Shown: positions 63,337-64,000 of the stretch, one piece after another
How positions within the stretch are numbered: position 1 is the stretch's first letter
How the letters are laid out: the number at the start of each line of letters is the position of its first letter
NCBI RefSeq assembly: GCF_038593855.1
Contig: NZ_CP151996.1
Coordinates: 1,550,001 to 1,614,000, forward strand
Direction: 5' to 3'
Source of the DNA: Lysinibacillus sp. FSL M8-0337
GTDB taxonomy: Bacteria > Bacillota > Bacilli > Bacillales_A > Planococcaceae
DNA: 64,000 bases
Program-made: the position numbers and the translations under genes
The notes under the pieces: generated by a model
The model's input: only the letters and a program-made list of their open reading frames with translations
Database searches by the model: none
Told to the model about the DNA's origin: nothing

Positions 63337-64000
63337 AAAAAATAGCCTCCAATTATCAGATGTATTTGCATTTTATTCGAAGGCAATGACTTTTAGGACA
63401 ATTTAAAAGAGCAATTCTAATAGGATTTTTGGATTTTTATTCTCTGTTTTGGTGGTGTTTAGTAACATAATTATTAAACGAAAAATAGAGAATATGTCCT
63501 TAATGCCCACGTTAACTGGATTATAAGGGATGAGGAAATGTTCAATCTTTTAAGACTATCCCATTTGCGAGAAGATGTTTTGGCTCACTTTATGGGATGT
63601 AAGTTTGTTTAAGTAAAGTATAAAAAATAAATTGTTCAGCATTTAAATGGAGCAATTTGGTTTACCCTATAATGGAAACTGTACACGATAAAGTAGATAC
63701 TATAATGATGGAAGGTCTGCCACAGAACTGAAAACCCATTTTTCTTAGGAGCTGTAGTTTAGGTTGAGTCAGCAAGTTAGTTGAAGCAATTATTTGGGCA
63801 GTTCTAAAAAGCTTCTAGCACAAGAAAAAAACGCCGTACAATGGATTGTAAGTCTCACATCGTTTGCGTTTAAATAGGAGAAGACAAATTATTGATGGAC
63901 GAATCAAGCAAATGATAGATGATTCTTCGATAGTGATATGGAGAAAAAGGAGTAGAAAATATAGCAGCACAGATTATCCTAATCGTCTTCCCATGTTGTG
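63337..64000. other. Terminal region without recognised gene
   Basis: 664 bp. Two TATAAT boxes (63669-63674 and 63712-63717) and a short GATAAAGTAGATA stretch resemble promoter-rich intergenic DNA or an insertion sequence end, but no transposase frame is visible. Near the end AATAGGAGAAGAC precedes ATG 63894, which stops after six codons. A possible gene start beyond 63950 cannot be judged. Confidence 0.35.

Noticed and set aside
63660-63730. Insertion sequence end near the right edge
   Set aside because: A GATAAAGTAGATA stretch and two TATAAT boxes recall IS ends, but there is no transposase frame or matching inverted repeat in the window.

Overview
The window looks like chromosomal DNA of a low-GC, spore-forming Firmicute, most likely Lysinibacillus or a close Bacillaceae/Planococcaceae relative. 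The main reasons are the Bacillus-type order cheR-aroC-aroB-aroH-hisC-tyrA-aroA-ypiA-ypiB-ypiF-qcrABC-ypjA-(yugP, ypjC)-ypjD-dapB-mgsA-bshA-cca-birA-panBCD-dinG, strong Shine-Dalgarno sequences, bacillithiol synthesis (bshA) and a complete gerA-type germination receptor operon. No rRNA, tRNA, CRISPR array, prophage or intact insertion sequence was recognised.

Region by region. 1-2.7 kb: the end of a short-chain dehydrogenase and an acyl-CoA ligase (lipid catabolism), a ~300-bp dispersed repeat and a small membrane/coiled-coil protein. 2.8-16.6 kb: cheR, then the aromatic amino acid operon (chorismate synthase, dehydroquinate synthase, chorismate mutase, HisC aminotransferase, prephenate dehydrogenase, EPSP synthase) without trpEDCFBA, then ypiA/B/F, the menaquinol:cytochrome c reductase operon and two membrane proteins. 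16.7-30.9 kb: an inverted ypjC, then ypjD-dapB-mgsA-bshA-cca, a decayed GNAT gene between 40-bp direct repeats, birA, a second inverted copy of the ~300-bp repeat, a PadR/DUF1700/DUF4097 envelope-stress-like module, panBCD behind a long leader, and dinG. 31-33.9 kb: a membrane diguanylate cyclase and a YuzA-like protein. 34-44.8 kb: a reductive pyrimidine degradation locus: malonate/methylmalonate semialdehyde dehydrogenase, PucR regulator, N-carbamoyl amidohydrolase, dihydropyrimidinase, PreT, PreA, NCS1 permease and a 69-residue protein of unknown role. 44.9-48.2 kb: two amino acid permeases. 48.3-52 kb: gerA-type operon. 52-57.2 kb: PgeF/YlmD-type oxidoreductase, a seven-helix protein resembling Pyr4/PaxB/DmtA1 transmembrane terpene cyclases, a LysM-CAP secreted protein and a large MalT-type LuxR regulator. 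57.2-64 kb: accessory DNA with gene fragments, a DapA-family aldolase, a cupin protein, a LysR regulator with a palindromic operator, and MFS and LysE-type exporters.

How the genes connect. Chorismate made by aroC/B/A feeds AroH-TyrA-HisC for tyrosine and phenylalanine. Beta-alanine is a shared node: PanD makes it for PanC, while the pyrimidine pathway at 34-44 kb would also release it from uracil and degrade it through semialdehyde oxidation. The most interesting signals beyond ordinary genes are (i) the MITE-like repeat with GAGGCTGGGACA termini, (ii) a 22-nt repeat placed in sense orientation at the 3' ends of three unrelated genes, (iii) the insertion footprint at the cca/birA junction, and (iv) the Pyr4-like membrane protein. 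All calls come from reading the sequence; no database search was run.
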